Assembly (NCBI GenBank): GCA_947632575.1
Contig: CANRPV010000085.1
Location: 1-6,438, forward strand
Direction: 5' to 3'
Length of the DNA stretch: 6,438 nucleotides
DNA from: an uncultured Eggerthellaceae bacterium
Lineage (GTDB): Bacteria; Actinomycetota; Coriobacteriia; Coriobacteriales; Eggerthellaceae
The translations under genes and the position numbers were made by a program. The notes under the pieces are model-generated. The model was not told the DNA's origin and did no database searches. It worked only from the letters and a program-made list of their open reading frames with translations. Position 1 is the first letter of the stretch, and each line of letters opens with the position of its first letter. Of this stretch, positions 5,638-6,438 are shown one piece after another.

Positions 5638-5742
5638 ATGGCAGGTGGTACGACCACCTTTTTACCGCTTGTGATGTTTGGCCATGAGCGGATAAGTAAT
5701 TGGCAAGCCGGATACGTTATTGGCAAGCCGGATAAACTGTAG
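5638..5742 (+). other. Possible 34-codon leader ORF upstream of the aromatic operon
   Basis: The ORF opens with ATG at 5638, seven nt after AGAAGG, and ends with TAG at 5740. It begins MAGGTTTFLPLVMFG and holds two Phe, one Trp and one Tyr. The terminator hairpin lies inside its first codons, so a ribosome starting here would block hairpin formation. Aromatic codons are not clustered as in classic pheL or trpL peptides. The last part is made of the 20-bp repeats. It could well be a chance ORF. Confidence 0.18.
5643..5663 (+). terminator. Intrinsic terminator after uppP
   Basis: AGGTGGT (5643-5649), loop ACG, ACCACCT (5653-5659), then a T-run to 5663: a seven-pair perfect stem with a tight loop and T5. 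It lies 60 nt after the uppP stop and separates uppP from the chorismate mutase operon. The opposite strand has no T-run, so it acts on the plus strand only. Confidence 0.8.
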
Positions 5743-5758
5743 GCAGGCCGATGGTAGG
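5679..5758 (+). repeat. 20-bp tandem repeat array with GGC-NN-GCC dyads upstream of chorismate mutase
   Basis: ATTGGCAAGCCGGATA occurs perfectly at 5699-5714 and 5719-5734. A diverged unit (GTAGGCAGGCCGATGG) follows at 5739-5754 and a partial one precedes (GCGGATAAGT at 5688-5697). All are in a 20-bp register. The unit centre is a small dyad, GGCAAGCC or GGCAGGCC. The 20-bp period is close to two helical turns, so dyads would face the same side of the DNA, as expected for cooperative operators. The array ends about 50 bp before the chorismate mutase start. Confidence 0.8.
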
Positions 5759-5810
5759 TTGAAGGTTAATTGAGGGTACGTTGAGGGGCTACGCTCAGAA
5801 AGGAAGTCTC

Positions 5811-6092
5811 ATGTCTGAGGAAAGCAACGCTATTTCCGAGATTCAGATGCATCGGGATCAAATTGACGCGATCGACAAGGAATTGGTGGCGCTGTTGAAC
5901 AAACGCGCGAGCCATTCGCTGGTGATTCGCGGTCTTAAGCCTGAGGCGAACATGGGCCTGTTCGATCCCAAGCGCGAAGAGGAAATCTTTGAACGCGTCT
6001 GCAGCTATAACGAGGGCCCTCTCTATAACGACTATCTCCGTGAGATCTACGGTACGATCCTCAAGGTTATGAAGGAGACACCAAGCGTATGA
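5811..6092 (+). CDS. Chorismate mutase, AroQ class
   Basis: A 93-residue all-helical chorismate mutase, the usual size of a free-standing AroQ domain, converting chorismate to prephenate toward Phe and Tyr. HRDQIDAIDKELVALLNKR (14-32) is the family's first helix. Residues matching E. coli active-site positions by spacing are Arg15, Arg32, Lys43, Asp52, Arg55 and Glu56 (LFDPKREEEIF). The C-terminal helix (LREIYGTILKVMKE) lacks the Gln or Glu expected about ten residues after the REI arginine; Met87 or Lys88 is there. The ATG at 5811 has a good AAGGA site 6 nt upstream, and the upstream in-frame TTG at 5781 is less likely. The stop overlaps the next start as ATGA, coupling it to DAHP synthase. 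AroQ domains are fused to DAHP synthase in some Bacillales, where they allow feedback control, so a complex of the two products is plausible. A repeat array upstream may carry operators. Confidence 0.9.
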   Translation: MSEESNAISEIQMHRDQIDAIDKELVALLNKRASHSLVIRGLKPEANMGLFDPKREEEIFERVCSYNEGPLYNDYLREIYGTILKVMKETPSV

Positions 6093-6438
6093 GTGAAGAA
6101 ACTATTCCCGCCCTCCCTTATCTGGGAACCAAGACCGACGAGATCACGCTTTTCGCCGGTCCCTGCTCGGTAGAGTCCAAAGAGCAGTTCGAAGAGGTGG
6201 CGGCTTGCATCGCCGATCTGGGACTTCATTGGATTCGCGGCGGCGCGTTCAAGCCTCGCACCAACCCCCACTCGTTCCAGGGTCTCGGTGAGAAGGCGCT
6301 GGTCATCATGGCTGATGCGGGGGAGAAGTACCGCCTGAAGACGCTCACCGAAGTCATGGACTCCGAGCACTGCGACATGGTCCACTCCTATGTGGACGGT
6401 CTGCAGGTGGGCGCTCGCAACTTCCAGAATTTCTCGCT
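6089..6438 (+). CDS. aroF: 3-deoxy-7-phosphoheptulonate (DAHP) synthase, type I-beta, N-terminal part
   Basis: The gene starts at ATG 6089, overlapping the chorismate mutase stop by 4 bp, and runs off the right edge after 116 codons. It makes DAHP from phosphoenolpyruvate and erythrose 4-phosphate, the first step of the shikimate pathway, in the cytoplasm. FAGPCSVES (22-30) includes Cys26, the expected metal ligand. IRGGAFKPRTNPHSFQGLG (49-67) is the phosphate and PEP-binding signature. LKTLTEVMDSEHCDMV and GLQVGARNFQNFS follow in family order. This form is closest to the AroF/Bacillus-type (I-beta) group related to KDO8P synthase. The catalytic core begins about 20 residues from the start, so there is no N-terminal ferredoxin-like or fused mutase domain; allosteric control may come from the separate mutase. 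AAGGAG lies 11 nt before the start, inside the upstream gene. The symbol aroF is by family usage; aroA or aroG are used elsewhere. Confidence 0.93.
   Translation, partial: MSEETIPALPYLGTKTDEITLFAGPCSVESKEQFEEVAACIADLGLHWIRGGAFKPRTNPHSFQGLGEKALVIMADAGEKYRLKTLTEVMDSEHCDMVHSYVDGLQVGARNFQNFS

Noticed and set aside
5641..5663. T-box riboswitch, because AGGTGGTAC resembles part of the T-box motif
   Set aside because: The match stops before CCGCG, the hairpin is only 17 nt, and there is no room for a specifier stem after the predicted start. A plain terminator explains it.
5781..5810. Earlier TTG start for chorismate mutase at 5781
   Set aside because: The ATG at 5811 has an AAGGA site at ideal spacing and gives the usual family length; the TTG lacks a good site.

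Overview
The window reads as a chromosomal segment from an actinobacterium of the Coriobacteriia type (Eggerthellales/Coriobacteriales-like). This rests on protein character, not on a search. The Ser/Thr kinase and its HTH partner have the form I associate with gut coriobacteria: a degenerate glycine loop, GPFVRK, FGTRAYAPPEQFG and C-terminal membrane helices. Base composition is intermediate, Shine-Dalgarno sites are mixed with at least one apparently leaderless gene, and -10 boxes fit TANNNT. No phage, insertion sequence, CRISPR, tRNA or rRNA signal was seen. Every gene looks intact except the two cut by the window edges.

Layout. (1) Positions 1-242, minus strand: the N-terminal 80 codons of thrH (phosphoserine phosphatase/homoserine phosphotransferase). 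(2) Divergent from it, 404-1108: a small membrane protein with a proline-rich N-terminus, three membrane helices and an FxLYD-like C-terminal domain. (3) A 217-bp spacer (1109-1325) built largely of short tandem repeats: 11 bp x2, 16 bp x2, 15 bp x6. (4) Positions 1326-3284: a two-gene signalling module, an XRE-like HTH protein and then a membrane-anchored Ser/Thr protein kinase. The kinase has an extended -10 (TGCTACCAT) placed so that transcription should begin at its start codon. (5) Positions 3473-4387: an alpha/beta-hydrolase lipase without a signal peptide. (6) Positions 4543-5583: uppP, undecaprenyl-diphosphatase, with a TTG start and a roughly 66-residue hydrophilic insertion, closed by a clear intrinsic terminator at 5643-5663. 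(7) A 227-bp spacer with a second copy of TGCTACCATAA, that terminator and an array of about four 20-bp repeats carrying GGC-NN-GCC dyads. (8) Positions 5811-6438: a translationally coupled (ATGA) pair, AroQ-class chorismate mutase and type I-beta DAHP synthase (cut at the window end).

How the parts fit. The chorismate mutase/DAHP synthase pair is the entry point and branch point of aromatic amino acid synthesis. The two activities are fused in some other bacteria, so a complex or cross-regulation is plausible. The HTH/kinase pair probably acts together in signalling; its signal and targets cannot be read from sequence. UppP recycles the lipid carrier of cell-wall synthesis.

The most interesting signals are non-coding: the tandem-repeat array before the HTH gene, the apparently leaderless kinase gene sharing an 11-bp element with the spacer before the aromatic operon, and the 20-bp-period dyad array together with a promoter/short ORF/terminator arrangement before that operon. 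I see no clear evidence for a wholly new multi-gene system.
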